Positions 1 to 12,061 of a DNA stretch of 64,000 nt are shown one piece after another. The stretch's first letter is position 1. The number at the start of each line of letters is the position of its first letter. The translations under genes and the position numbers were made by a program. This stretch comes from Iris pallida (lineage: Eukaryota; Streptophyta; Magnoliopsida; Asparagales; Iridaceae): NCBI GenBank assembly GCA_029216955.1, contig JANAVB010031417.1, forward strand, positions 15,707,555-15,771,554. The letters are read 5' to 3'. The notes beneath the pieces were generated by a model. The model was not told the origin of the DNA. It worked only from the letters and a program-made list of their open reading frames with translations, and did no database searches.

Positions 1-2555
1 AACGTGTAGGAGTAGCGTGTGCGAGAAATGTAGGATGTTGAATCAAGTTATAAGCCGATGAGTGTACTCAGTAAGTTTTGAGGACGGAACTTTTTCTGAG
101 TGGTGTATAATGTAGTGCCCCGTCCCGCTCAGTCAATCGGAGGAATCGAAACGCCGACGGTGTTCGGACTTAGCCTTACAACGGCTTGCTCGGAAACATC
201 GCTCAGGTTGGGTAGTTTCGGTGAACTTGCCTCATCTTTGCCTTCACATAATAAATCGCCTATTTTCAACTTACACAAGTAGGCTTAATAATAAAAGAGA
301 TGAATCCACATAGCTAAAGGGAGTAATCTCGACGGTTCGAATTGAGTTAGAATATGGAAAGGTCCAACGGTCGGCTTAGAGTTGGTGCACGGCGTGCTTT
401 GAAAATGACACTCGATCCTTTATCCCGTGGCTTGGGAGAAGAAAAGTTGGTCTTCGACACAAAACTATGAACTTGCCTAAGTCATAGGCGTCGCCCGCGT
501 AAACGCTTGATTAAGCGTACACGATTCTACTGCACAAGGCTTGGCATAGCCTTTGCTCGTCCCTCGGGTTAAGTTGTAGGCTTGAGTATGTTAGACAAAG
601 TTATGCCGGTCGACCTAAGTCATTCCAAGTGCTGTTCCGCTCATTCTGCGGTTGTCAAGTTAAATAGTTCCACAATCCCAAGGCCCGTCATATGAGTATG
701 ACTTGGGCGATAGCGCTGCATAGAACACAAGTCGATTTAAGGCACGAGCCACAGTTGGTTCAGTAGAAAGCTAGCCACGGTCTGTCAATACTTAAGGACA
801 CACGTTATGTTCAAGTTAAGTGAGAAGGCTATGCAGTAGCCGTTTCTAGAGTTCAAAGAATGTTAAGTCTAAGCGATGGTTAGTCGCCGAGAGGAAATAT
901 GTCGGGACTGTAGTTCAGTCGTCGAGGCAACCCTGGTTTGGGGCTCTACAAAGGAAGTGTGAAAAGTAGAAGAAGTAAAGCAAACGAACTAAGTGATGAT
1001 GATGAGACCATGCATTACATTAAGTCTAGAAGTTAGCATAGGCGCGTGGTCATGGACAACTTGTCGACAAGGGCGATGGTTTCTTCGAGCGGCAACCCAG
1101 GGCCAAGGGACCGACTCGGCCTAGGAAGAAACAGGTTATAGCCAAGCTGGGTATGAAGCAACCGGTAGGTCGGGGACTTGCATCGGGGATCGCTACCTGC
1201 GGTGCAAGGGTCCCGAATGCCAGGCTATGTCCACGATGGCTAGTCAATGCCAGTGACCATTCATATAGATGTGTCGGCACGGGCGGCAATCCGCGTGTGT
1301 GCCTTTGGACCGAGTTGAGTTGAATGTGTATGCGGTTAGAAGACACAATGACTGGGCCTAAAATTTGGCAACAACGAAGGCGGCGTGCTTCAGCACGAGA
1401 TGTGGCGTCGAGTGTTAAGTCGTTGGAATAGAGTTGCATGTGTTAGGCTTGAGCTGTTACGAGTTAAGTCGAGAAGGGCCATAGGATAAAGTTGAGTGAA
1501 GTTACGTTGAGTTGCTGGGCACGACCTCGAAATGTGAGGCACGGTCGTGTTGTCAAAACTTAAGTAAAGGCGAGACTAAGCGAGGAGGCGCTGCCTCAGA
1601 GATATTGAAACACGAATTGAGTTCATGGCACGACTGAGTCGCTACGTCCCAGAGTTTGGCACGAAAGCCAGGTATGAGTCGGTGTGTTGACATTGCAAGC
1701 AAACGATAAGGTCTTGAGACAAGGATAAGGATGTTATCGGTGCGATAGCACGGTCACACGAAAATGGAGTCTATCGTGTAGTTACGTCCCTGATTATGGC
1801 AGTAAGGCAAACATGACTTGATAGGTTAATATTGTTGGCACGAGAAGGGTCAGAAGGCAAGGTATGAGTTAACGTTACTGGTGTAAGCACGGGATGGTTC
1901 TCAGACACAAATACGCCAAGGCGTTTGTCATAAAACTGATCCTAAGACAAGACTAGAAAGACAATTGATAAGAATGGACTATGTTGCACAAAGTAAATTA
2001 ACGTGTTGGTTTTGTATGGGTGGACGAGGAGCTCATTCCACCAGTATAGTTGAGTACTGACACCCACATAGTTTACATGTGCAGGCACAGGTAGAAGCTC
2101 GTGGTGCGGGGCTCGCTTGGATGCGTCGAGACATGGAGTTCCTTGGCGATTCGAAGCATACGGCCGCGTGAAAACAAGACTTATACGGGACATAATGTAT
2201 GGACGTCGCCTTCCGAAGCTTCCGCTGGCTCAAGCAAATGTACTTTGAGAGATGAGAGAGAGCTGAGAGATTGTAATGTGAGATGAGTAGATTAGAGTGA
2301 TTGTAATCTTGGCCTTGCGCTCCCATTGTAATCTTTGTTTCAATATCAATGAAGAGCTTCTTTGAATAACTTGTATTTGTTCTAAAATTTCTGCTGCTAT
2401 TATTCAATGTCTCTGTATGGGACTTCTGTGCGACGACCCCGTTGCAGCCGCTGAAATCGGCCGTTACGGAACCCGCCTTGCACGAGCACAATCTAGGCTC
2501 GTGCGGCATCACGCCTTAGCGAGGACGATCGCTCCTACGGGAGCGGGGCATGACA
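1..2555 (-). mobile_element. LTR-type sequence of a retroelement inserted in gypsy A gag
   Basis: The right boundary is sharp. The gag coding sequence of gypsy A stops at 2556, and on the minus strand a new sequence opens TGTCATGCCCCGCTCCC, the usual start of a plant Ty3/gypsy LTR. From there to position 1 no reading frame resembles a protein; the sequence is unique and moderately GC-rich. The left end lies outside the window, so it may be a solo LTR or the LTR of a full element. GCTGC at 2556-2560 would be the target duplication. The identity as an LTR is inference from the terminus and the insertion into a coding region. Confidence 0.5.
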
Positions 2556-3694
2556 GCTGCTGCTGCTGGACTGGTGCTGGTCCTCCCACCGAAGGACTAG
2601 AAAAGGTCGAAGAAGAGGAACTCCCCCTGTTCGGGCAGTTCCTAACCCTGTGGTCCGGGGAACCACAAACCATGTGCTCTGCGACACTCTGATACCACAT
2701 GTCCTGGCTTCCCGCAGTGTGAACATCCCACTGCGGAAGAGTGCTTCTGCTTGTGCTGCTGAGGGTACGTCGGAGTTGAATGTTGAACCGACGTCACTGA
2801 GGCCGCCCGCCTCAGAACTCTAATGGTCAAAGCCCTGGCTGTCGGGGCTGGTGCTGAAGACTGATTCATCTGACTGTAGGATCGCTTTCGACCCCCGGTC
2901 CTATCCACGATCCTCTGGGAGGTATACTCGTGCCTTCTGGCTGCTCTCAACACTGCATCAAAAGTCTGATGCTCAAACTGCTCCACTGTCAATAAGATCT
3001 CCAGGTGAAGTCCCTGCTGGAACCGCTGGGCTCTATCGAACTCGGTCGCTACCAAGGTGGGAGCAAAACGGTTAAGTCTCGAAAACTCGGCCGCATAACC
3101 ATCGACCGTTCTGTCCATCTGCTTCAGATTGGTGAACCTCGTCTGTAGGTCGTACCGAGTTACAGCGTCGAAGTACTTGGTCTGGAATTTCTCACGAAAC
3201 ACTGTCCAAGCAATAGGTGCTATTAATCCAACGGCCTGCGACGCCCACCAGCTGCGGGCAAGATCCAATAGCTACAGGCGCACCACGGCCACCTTCTCGT
3301 TCTCGGGTGTCTTTGCCGCTTCTAGAATCACTTCTGTGTCCTGAAGCCAAGCATCTGCGACAATAGCATCTTTGCTACCATCGAAGAATGGAGGGTTCAA
3401 GCACTTGAAGCTGTTGGCTGCACTGTTACCCTGATGACCTCCTCTGGTAAGAGCATCTGCCACTGCCTGGTGCAAGGCATCTCCTCGACGGTCCTGGGAA
3501 GCTAATAATGACCTGATAAGACCCACTAAAGTGCCATCATCAGGTTCTGTAGGTTGGACGGGCTGAACGGGTGGCTCTTCTACAGTAGGCACGACTCTGG
3601 AGGCTACTCCTGAATGCTGGACTTGATCTCCAGGTTGCTGCTGGTCCGTGGGAGGTGCTCCGTCTTGCTGATCGACAGGTCCAGGAACAATACC
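2556..3694 (-). pseudogene. gag: gypsy A gag, truncated and broken
   Basis: Gag-like polyprotein of a Ty3/gypsy chromovirus, the particle protein that binds element RNA. The retrotransposon gag core lies in 3500-2900 (motifs DAWLQDTEVILEAAKTP and LARSWWASQ), followed by a CCHC zinc knuckle CSHCGKPGHVVSEC near 2720. It is dead: a TAG at 3272-3274 interrupts the core, the frame shifts between the first knuckle and a second one (VCGSPDHRVRNC) near 2640-2690, and the frame is cut at 2555 by another element before protease. The open frame runs back to a splice-acceptor-like CTTCTTCAG ending at 3696 without any ATG before the core, so its start codon probably came from an upstream exon. Confidence 0.85.
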
Positions 3695-3695
3695 G

Positions 3696-3697
3696 CT
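3696..3697 (-). other. candidate 3' splice site before gag A
   Basis: Minus-strand CTTCTTCAG precedes an open frame that runs into gag A with one leftover base. Gypsy B has an acceptor in the same place and phase. It pairs logically with the donor at 6521-6522 in the LTR; use is inferred. Confidence 0.4.
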
Positions 3698-3861
3698 GAA
3701 GAAGATGACATAGGAAACAATAAGGAAGGACCAGGACAGATCAACGATACAAGCATATGATCAGGTCAAGATTACAGGGATTCAGAAGATACGAGCAGAG
3801 ATCAAGGGCGAGTACTGATTGAGACATCTATTCGGTAAACCCTCACATATCTTGATTTACA

Positions 3862-3889
3862 AGACCTGTATGGGCCACCACTTAAACCA
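3862..3889 (-). promoter_or_regulatory. conserved post-LTR leader, candidate primer-binding site A
   Basis: Directly after the 5' LTR the minus strand reads TGGTTTAAGTGGTGGCCC and continues. The block AGTGGTGGCCCAT.CAGG is kept at the same place in gypsy B and C, as expected for a tRNA primer site. It does not match the initiator-Met site TGGTATCAGAGC that many plant chromoviruses use. The tRNA was not identified. Confidence 0.4.
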
Positions 3890-5724
3890 TGTAACGCCCC
3901 AGAACCAGAATACTGGAGAGCGGGGGCGTACATAGCCAGCTACGTATATTGAAGTACAACCCATCTCGCTATACGGTTACGACTGTCTAGATACATGAGG
4001 GTTTATCTACAAGCCATCAGTCACTTATGGTCGTGAACAAGCCTATTGTCAGAATCTTACGCAAGCAATAACAGTTTACAAGATGTCAAAACACCAAATA
4101 TACAATAGTAAGGCCTCCCATACATTACGTACTTGGATGATCATGAAGCTAATCGTACAAAATGTCAAGATTAGCAAGAGTTCAGTCATACATGATCAAC
4201 CCTAGGACTTTGTCAATCATGTTACAGCCCGTAGGCAGATAGTAAATAAAGGTACAATCGAGCTAACACATGCTCGTCGGCTAAACGCCTCAAAAGAATA
4301 TTTTTACAATAGAGTGAGAGAACAAAAGAAACCCACTCGTTGCCAGGGTTATGCCTGGTGGTCACCATCTGGCTGGAAGGTAGGTAGATCCTCTGGCGCT
4401 ACTCCAAAATTTGGTCATACAAAACCAGCTGGGTCAGATCCCAGAAAGAGCAAGTGCCACAAAAGAGGCTTCACTTAGGAGCTAAAGCCAACATATAATA
4501 AGAGAATATTAAAGATAACTATAAAGAAAACTGATAATGACAGAGCCAACCACAGTAAAGTTGAGTACGAGGAAACCATTCAAGTAGCCAGGTCGCAACC
4601 CTTAAACCAAATAAGGACCGGGGTTGCAACCCTTCACCTGAATAGAAACCCGTCTCAAATACCTGTTGGTAAAGTAATAAGACAATAAACAAAGAGAGGA
4701 CACAGAACTGCTCCGGGAGCCAGGTTACAACCATTAAATCAAACAAGGACCAGGGCTGTAACCCTTGGCCTGAACAGAACTTTGCCCCTGATCTTTATTG
4801 TTAAAGTAAGCATAAATAATCGTGCTATTGAAGTAAGGTAAAGCTTGACGAGCAGGACAATAAACGAAGAGAGGACACATAACTGCTCCGGGAGCCAGGT
4901 TACAACCCTTAAACCAAACAAGGACCGGGGTTGTAACCCTTCGCCTGAACAGAACTAGTCCCCCGATCATTATTGTTAAGGCAAGCACAAGTAATCGTGT
5001 CATGTTATAATCTTGTACAGGATCAGGACGGGACGAAGCTGGACTAGACTCCATCCAATCAATTACGGCCAAGCAAGGAGTACGGCTTGATACTTTAACT
5101 AACTAGGGTTATCAAGGGCTAGTTACTAGCAAGATGCAATGAGATTATTCTAACAGCCACAAGCCCTGCAGACCATCCAGGTTATCCAGACGTAATTAGG
5201 GGATTGAATTCATATGGGTACATTATCCAAGAACACATGTACCCGTAAGTAGCTTGGTGGGGGAAACACATGACAGTGTGCTGGAAATGTGCCCTACTCG
5301 ACGGTAGGCTACAAATCCCATGATGGAGCGCCCAGATAACGGGATTGCCTGTAGCTGGAAAATCTATTCATGACTACTGGATTTTTCTAGTTATTAGCCT
5401 TAGTCAATTTCAGTAGGCACCCCTGACCGTGGTATTCAGGGTTTCCTATCCTAGACATGATACATGACAATACTGGTTCATTTGTACAAACACAATCATC
5501 CACGGTGTCCAGGCCATTTATTCTCGTCATGTCATGCTAGCCGTCGCAACAGCATTCAATAGTTTCCATCATGCTTGCTTGTCATGTCTTGTTACGTCAT
5601 GTTAACTTCATACCATGCCATGTACAATTATTATTTCAAATATATTAAGTAAATTCGTGATTATCAAGTTATGACAAAAAGGCGTAAGGATATAAAAGCA
5701 ATATATTACGCTAAGGGAAGGGGG

Positions 5725-6200
5725 GCTCGAGATTCTACGCGAGCAATACTATGCTAGGCCCAAGAGACCCCGTGCGTAAAATTGCTCTACGCGGACAAGA
5801 CAGAAGGGTAGGCATGCTCTACGCGAGTAAGAGTGCATACGGACAGGATTTTACGCTAGCCAGGGCTTTACGCTAGCAAGCCGTAGGCAAGCGAGGCTCT
5901 ACGCGAGTGAAGCTCTACGCGAGCAAAACTCTACGCGAGGGAAACTCTACGCGAGTGAAACACTCGAGCAAGACTTTACGCACGCGAGAGTCTGCTCGAG
6001 CCAGGATTTTACGCGAGCACGATTTTACGGGAGCGGGGGGGGCCCGAGCGTAAAATTTTGAATGAACTCTGCGTAAAACTGAGTACGCTGGCATGCAATT
6101 GCGTGTGCGTAAAAGGCTGAATAATACGCTGTCACGTAAAACGTGGGCATAAAAGCTAAACACTAGGCTGGCACGTAAAACGTATGCGTAAAACTCCATC
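5725..6200. repeat. degenerate CTCTACGCGAG / GCGTAAAA array in LTR A
   Basis: Short units such as CTCTACGCGAGTGAAA, TTTACGC and GCGTAAAA recur many times with small changes over about 475 bp. No stable unit length is visible. The array starts about 630 nt after the LTR start, the position taken by unrelated arrays in LTRs B, C and D. Confidence 0.7.
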
Positions 6201-6520
6201 TTCTCTCCATGGCCAAGAAAACAGGCGTAAAAGCTCACAAATCCAAGCAAGCCCCATCTCGGTCAAGTCTCAACGAAATCCGACTATTCCAGAGCAAAAC
6301 TTTCGTAAAATCGAATTTCCTATTACATGGAACTCTCCAATTCGAAAACAACCAAGTTTCAGAAGATCAAAACCATGAAGATCAAAAAATACTAAAACTT
6401 AGATCTACAAGAAATGAGCCATGAAATTCGAAAATGCTAAATACTAAAGTGACTTAGAAACCCGTGGGGAAGATAATGGAACAACAAAATTTGAGTTCCT
6501 CCATGAAGCAAGTTGCACTT

Positions 6521-6522
6521 GC
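6521..6522 (-). other. candidate GC-type 5' splice site in LTR A
   Basis: The minus strand reads CCGTAG|GCAAGTGC after a CT-rich leader, 306 nt into the LTR. AG|GCAAGT is the strong consensus for GC-AG introns. LTR B has the same AG|GCAAGT at 346 nt. Confidence 0.45.
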
Positions 6523-6828
6523 CTACGGTGGGGTTCGGTGAGGAAGAAGAAGAGGAAGAGCAGTAATGAGAAAATTGAATGAAGAGAGAGAAAGGTGGTT
6601 GGGGTTTAATAAATGATGGAGGGTGGTAGGTAGGGGTTTGCACTCCAACCCAAACCGAACCAAATCAAGCCGAACCCAACCGAACCCAGTACATGCCAGA
6701 ACCATGAAATGCTGACTAACTCATGCCAAGGCAGAACTCAAGGCTAGCCAATCAGGACAAGTCTAAATACAGGTCCGAAATCACGTACTCGTATACCAAA
6801 ATACGTAATACGAACTATGGTCGTTACA

Positions 6829-6866
6829 GGGTGGGCTCTAGCCCACCCAAATTTTTAAGAAAAAAA

Positions 6867-6915
<49 letters not shown>

Positions 6916-7041
6916 CAGCTCATTGTCCAGCACCATATTTCTGCCTCTCTAACTCTTACCCAGTTCCTAGCCCCCCTCTTTCGTATACAGTTGATAGGTT
7001 GTTAGATTGTGACTAACACAAGTTTATTGGAAATTGGAAAG
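6829..7041. repeat. spacer between gypsy A and B with (TA)n
   Basis: This short host spacer holds a palindrome GGTGGGCTCTAGCCCACC just after LTR A and a (TA)n microsatellite at about 6871-6912. No gene is visible. Confidence 0.8.
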
Positions 7042-7046
7042 AAAGC
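7042..7046. repeat. target site duplication of gypsy B (left)
   Basis: AAAGC directly abuts the left LTR and is repeated exactly at 26925-26929 after the right LTR. A 5-bp duplication is the family norm. Confidence 0.9.
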
Positions 7047-9967
7047 TGTCACGCACCAGAACCAGAATACTGGAGAGCGGAGGAATGACTCAGCCAGCTA
7101 CGTATTACGGGTAGATGAATAACGTATAATACGATCAATGCTGTCTAAAAGACGAGGGGGTGCATACTACATGAAAGTCTCACTATGGTTACTTCACATC
7201 TATTGTCTCAATCATTCCAACAAGAAACCGTAATAGAGAACATATGAGATAAAACAGTAAGACGTCCCAAACGCTCAGTCAAAATGTTTTTGATATCTGG
7301 CTTTACAAAATATAGCCAGATGATGTAGTAAAGTATACACAATTGTTATCAGCTGCAGTCTGACTTTAGTTACAATTATGCAAAAGTGAGTACAAGACGA
7401 TCCGACTAACATGTCGGTGCCAAACGGCAAAGTATAAAGTAGATAACAAAACGAGCGGGGAAGTAAGAAACCCACTCGAGTCCTCCTGCGATCATCCCTC
7501 TAGTATTGACCATCTTGGAGGTGGAAGTAAGCTGAGTCCTCGGGAACCGGCTCTAAATCTGGCCATGCAAAACCAGAGAGGTTAGACCTCTAATAGCAAG
7601 TACCACAAGGAAGCACGATGTGAGGAATTAAAACCAGTAATAAGAGAATATGATAAGAAGATCTCTGCTTGCCACCGGGATTCGCATAACACCACGACAC
7701 TTCGAACCAACCTCTCAACCAAACAAGGACAGAAGTTGGCCCGTCATGCCCTGACATTCTGATCATCTCAGTTAGTTAACAGAGTAGGTACAGTACATAA
7801 ACAAGTCAAATTAAACGGTCATGCAACTACTACGGCTTGCTATTGTGAGTTCCAAGTTATCTTGGGATTATGCAATAAGGATTCCTCAGTTCTTACTATG
7901 TACAAGCAAGGCTAGTTTACCCAGTCAATCAATTGCGTCAATCATGAATTAGACGAGTCCCAGCGGGACGTCCGTCATCAATATACAATATATAATAGAT
8001 AATATAACCAGATACCGCTCCTGCCCGTGTGGCAGATTTGCAGTATCTGTGGAGACCAACCGGCCTGTCGGGCACTACTAGTCCCAAGAGGGCTACCATG
8101 TAAGAACTCGGGAATCCATTCTCTCCATGCAATCATTATTTTATTTAACTTAATAGTCTCTACGTTGAGTGAAATCCCATGCCGTGGATCATGGTCATTC
8201 AAATGAGTACTTCTGTACAAGTACGATATGCCCAACTCTACAACGATACCCGTGCGGTTAGGTTGTAGGTCTTACATAGCGTAATGTAACAATCAAACTA
8301 ACTACGGAATAATCATGCCTTGACCATCAAGTACACATGCTGCTTTGGTAGAAAAATAAATAAATAAATTGAAGCCTGCATGTGTGCCTGTATGTCAATA
8401 TTCGGGATCGGCCAATCGATTATAATAGTTCATAGTTAATATGAACGTGTCTCATTCATTCAATTTAATAAGACGACTAGCCAGTCTCTTAGTTCCAACT
8501 AGGAACGTATGAGCAATCATTAGTCAAGTAATAGTCGGGGTCACTTCGTGACAAGGCATGAAAGTCAAACTAGTATTAAGCATGGTCGAGTCTATAACTA
8601 GCATAAAATAGTTGGAAACATATTCTTGAAGCCAAGAAAAAGATCTAGAACTTTCATGTTGGGAGTTAGAAGAAATTCTAGCCATAATTCAGTCAAAATA
8701 GGACATATAACAGTCAGAAACAACCAAAATAGGCATTATACGGCCTATTCTGCGACATGCATGCGGACCAACTGCGACATGCGGCTCATGCGGCATATGC
8801 GGCCCAACTGCGACACCATATGCGGCTCAACTGCGACATGCGGCCTATGCGGCCCAACCGCGACACCATATGCGGCCTACTGCGACATGCGGCCTATGCG
8901 GCCCAACCGCGACACCATATGCGGCTCAACTGCGACATGCGACTCATGCGGCCCAACCGCGACATCTATGCGGCTCAACTGCGACATGTGCCTCATGCGG
9001 CCCTGCCCCGACATCTATGCGGCTCAACTGCGACATGTACCTCATGCGGTCCAACCGCGACATCTATGCGGCTCAACTGCGACATGTGCCTTATGCGGCC
9101 CAACTGCAACATCTATGCAGCTCAACTGCGACATGTGCCTCATGCGGCCCAACCGCGACATCTATGCGGCTCAACTGCGACATGTGCCTCATACGGTCCA
9201 ACCGCGACATCTATGCGGCTCAACTGCGACATGTGCCTCATGCGGCCCAACCGCGACATCTATGCGGCTCAACTGCGACATGCGGTTCATGCTGCAGATG
9301 AACATAGAAGTTTGACCAAAATTGTTTTGGCCATAACTTCCTCAAAATAAATCGGAATCTAACTTTTCAAAAGCTAAACTTTAGTTGAATTAAATTCTCT
9401 ACAACATGGAACCACTTATTTTCGAAAACAACAATGTTTGATAGATCAAAACCCTAAAATTTATATAAAAACCAAAACTTAAAACTTAGATCTACACCCA
9501 ACCATCCATGGAAATCAAGAACTTCAAGACCTAAACTTGTAGAGGAAGAGACGATGAACAACATAGACTAAAAATAAATAGGGATGCATGAAATCCCTCA
9601 TGGTGTACAAGATGTACTTGCCTCTCACAAGTGGGTTAGGGTTTGGTGGAGGAGTAAATGTGAATGAATGAAGAGAGAGAATAAAAGAAGAAGTTTTATA
9701 TCAAGGTCAAGTGGATCTCCACCATTCATTCTCTCCACCAAATCCAAGCCATCCATTCCTTTCCATGTTGAACCAAACCACACCAAGTTGGTTTACCATG
9801 AACCAAAATGAACCAAGAGCCAAGAAAAAGTAGAAAATAAAATACAGGAAAATTAATAAGCGTGAAATTGAAGAATTTAAATACAGAACAAATGCATGAT
9901 AAATATTGAATAGATACATTCAAGAAGTACACGTATAAAATACTTATCCTGGAAACGGGGAGTGACA
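7047..9967 (-). mobile_element. gypsy B 3' LTR (2921 bp)
   Basis: A nearly base-for-base copy of 24102-26924. It is 98 bp longer, which fits two extra 49-bp units of the internal array. On the minus strand it begins TGTCACTCCCCG (9967) and ends GGTGCGTGACA (7047). It holds a TATA-like GATATAAAAC (9694-9702), a CT-rich leader and a GC-type donor (exon end 9622). Confidence 0.93.
8752..9292. repeat. 49-bp tandem array in LTR B (3' copy)
   Basis: Tandem units of about 49 bp, built from TGCGGCTCAACTGCGACATG and TGCGGCCCAACCGCGACAT halves. Because 49 is not a multiple of three and the units lack stops, several overlapping open frames appear; they are artefacts of the repeat and are not called as genes. 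The left part has shorter, irregular units. Confidence 0.9.
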
Positions 9968-9990
9968 TCTCACCCTCCTTAGAAAAATTT
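9968..9990 (-). promoter_or_regulatory. polypurine tract of gypsy B
   Basis: The minus strand reads TAAGGAGGGTGAGA directly before the 3' LTR, preceded by CGAGGACGAAATTTTTC. This purine block primes plus-strand DNA synthesis. The same layout is found at 50680 in gypsy C. Confidence 0.85.
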
Positions 9991-10135
9991 CGTCCTCGGA
10001 ATTTCAGATCCAAGCAGGACAGAAATGTCGGAGCTAGACTAATCTAAGCACAAGTAATTTGAGTAAGTAGCTATTCTACAATGTTAAATAGCAAGTAATA
10101 TATCTATGTTTAACTATCGACGACACCAAGCAATT

Positions 10136-11902
10136 CTACTTATAAGGTGACAAGCATGAGGAGTTAAGACAATCAAAGTATATAGAGAGAGATATACCTT
10201 GTGAGTCAAACAGATGCAGATACCGTGATCGGATATCATCCTCACGTTCCCACGTTGACTCTCCTAATGAGTGATGACCCCAAGCAACCCGGACAAGGCT
10301 AATTGTTCGGTTCTTGAGTATCTTCTCTCTTCGGTCCAAAATGGACACAGGCTGTTCCTCGTAAGACAGGTTGGTACCAACAACCAGCTCAGAATGATCA
10401 AGGATATGGCTTGGGTCTGATACATACCTTCGCAACTAAGATACATGAAAAATGTCATGCACCTCTCGCAACGAAGGTGGAAGGGATAAACGATAAGCAA
10501 CATCGCCTATCCTATCAAGAATAACAAAGGGTCCTACGTATCTCGGACTCAACTTCCCACGAACGCCAAATCTAATGACCCCACGGGTAGGTGAGATACG
10601 CAAGAACACGTGGTCCCCAACAGAAAACTCTAGCGGCCTACGATGCTGGTCCGCCCAATGACGATGCCGATCCTGCGCAACTCGAAGTCGCTCTCTAATT
10701 CCCTTAATCACTTCAACGGTCTGGACAATCATTTCTGGGCCTAACATCTTCCTCTCCCCGATATCATCCCATGCTAGTGGCGACCTACACTTCTTACCAT
10801 ATAGAGCTTCAAATGACGCCATCTGGATACTGGCTTGATAACTGTTGTTATAAGAAAACTCAACTAAGTGCAGGTGGCACTTCCAAGATCCTCTAAAATC
10901 TAGGGTACAAGCTCGCAACATATCTTCCAAAGTCTGAATTGTTCTTTCTGATTGCCCGTCTGTCTGGAGATGGTAAGCCGTGCTAAATCTTAACTTGGTA
11001 CCCATACTATGATGTAAGCTCTTCCAGAAATATGATGTAAAACGGGTATCTCTATCTGACACAATGCTGACAGGGACTCCATGCTGCCTGACTATCTGTT
11101 GCATATACAACTCTACCAAATTTTTTGTAGATTGCCCTACTCTGAAAGGAAGAAAGTGTGCTACCTTTGTAAGTCGGTCCACTATCACCCAAATAGCATC
11201 TTTACCACTTGGTGATCTCGGTAAACCGGTCACAAAGTCCATTGTGATGTGTTCCCACTTCCATTCCGGGATAGAAAGCAGTTGTAATAACCCAGCTGGC
11301 CTCTGCTGTTCTGCCTTCACTTGCTGACATACCAAGCAACGGGAAACGAATCTAGCTATTTTCCTCTTCATCCCGTTCCACCAGAAGTGCTGCTTGATAT
11401 CTTGGTACATCTTGGTCCCTCCAGGGTGTATAGAATACTGAGAACTGTGAGCTTCTGTCATAACCTCCTGTCTGATATCTCCACTAGGCACACATAGGCG
11501 TGATCTAAACCTAAGCGTACCATCTTCGTGAATTTTCAACTCCTTTCTGAGTCCTGACTCACATTCTGCCCTAAGCTTTTGAATCTTTGGGTCCTGTGCC
11601 TGAGCTGCCTTGATCCTGTCTACCAAGTCGGATTGAACTTGTAAACTTGCCAGAATTCCTACATCACTAGGAAGTATAATTTTGATGCCCATCTTCTGAA
11701 GGTCTTGTAAGATGTGCTTCTGGGTTGTCAACATAAATACGCCGCCTCTCCTGCTAAGAGCGTCTGCTACCATATTAGCCTTGCCTGGATGATACTGAAG
11801 CTCCACGTCGTAATCCTTGATCAGCTCTAACCATCTTCTCTGCCTCATGTTTAGCTCCTTTTGAGTAAAGATGTACTTCAGACTTTTATGGTCTGTGTAC
11901 AT
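10136..11902 (-). pseudogene. pol: gypsy B RNase H end, integrase and chromodomain
   Basis: Integrase inserts the cDNA into the chromosome and the chromodomain directs it to chromatin marks. In order: RNase H tail ([22 protein letters not shown]), integrase zinc-binding HHCC region ending [14 protein letters not shown], the catalytic core with Asp in TMDFVTGLP, Asp in IVSDRDTRF and Glu in [14 protein letters not shown], the GPY/F module ([23 protein letters not shown]), then a chromodomain (SILDRREKILKNR...WEREDDIRSRY). A TAG at 10436-10438 separates integrase from the chromodomain. A TGA at 11909-11911 lies just upstream of this block and replaces an Arg seen in gypsy C. Confidence 0.9.
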
Positions 11903-12061
11903 GTCTACTCAATCACCATATAAGTAATGCCTCCATAGCTTCAAAGCAAATACTAGTGCTGCCAACTCCAAGTCATGAGTTGGATAATTCTTCTCATGGT
12001 CTCGAAGTTGCCTAGATGCGTATGCTATCACCTTCTCATGTTGCATTAGGACGCACCCAAG

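Larger units (their letters stand above)
3890..6828 (-). mobile_element. gypsy A 5' LTR (2939 bp)
   Basis: On the minus strand the LTR starts TGTAACGACC at 6828 and ends GCGTTACA at 3890, with TG...CA ends. The 3890 side (TGTAACGCCCCAGAACCAG on plus) is clearly related to the gypsy B LTR end (TGTCACGCACCAGAACCAG), so A and B belong to one family. The partner 3' LTR is not in the window. Inside are a pyrimidine-rich leader (6530-6600), a GC-type splice donor (6521-6522) and a degenerate repeat array (about 5725-6200). Confidence 0.85.

Noticed and set aside
2686..2700. TGGTATCAGAG on minus, identical to the initiator-Met primer-binding site
   Set aside because: It lies inside the gag zinc-knuckle codons (GHVVSEC) of gypsy A, not next to an LTR, so the match is coincidental coding sequence.
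8626..9350. Three overlapping open frames of 143-229 codons, Cys/His-rich
   Set aside because: They arise from the 49-bp stop-free tandem repeat inside an LTR and are open in several frames; the same happens at 25682-26307.
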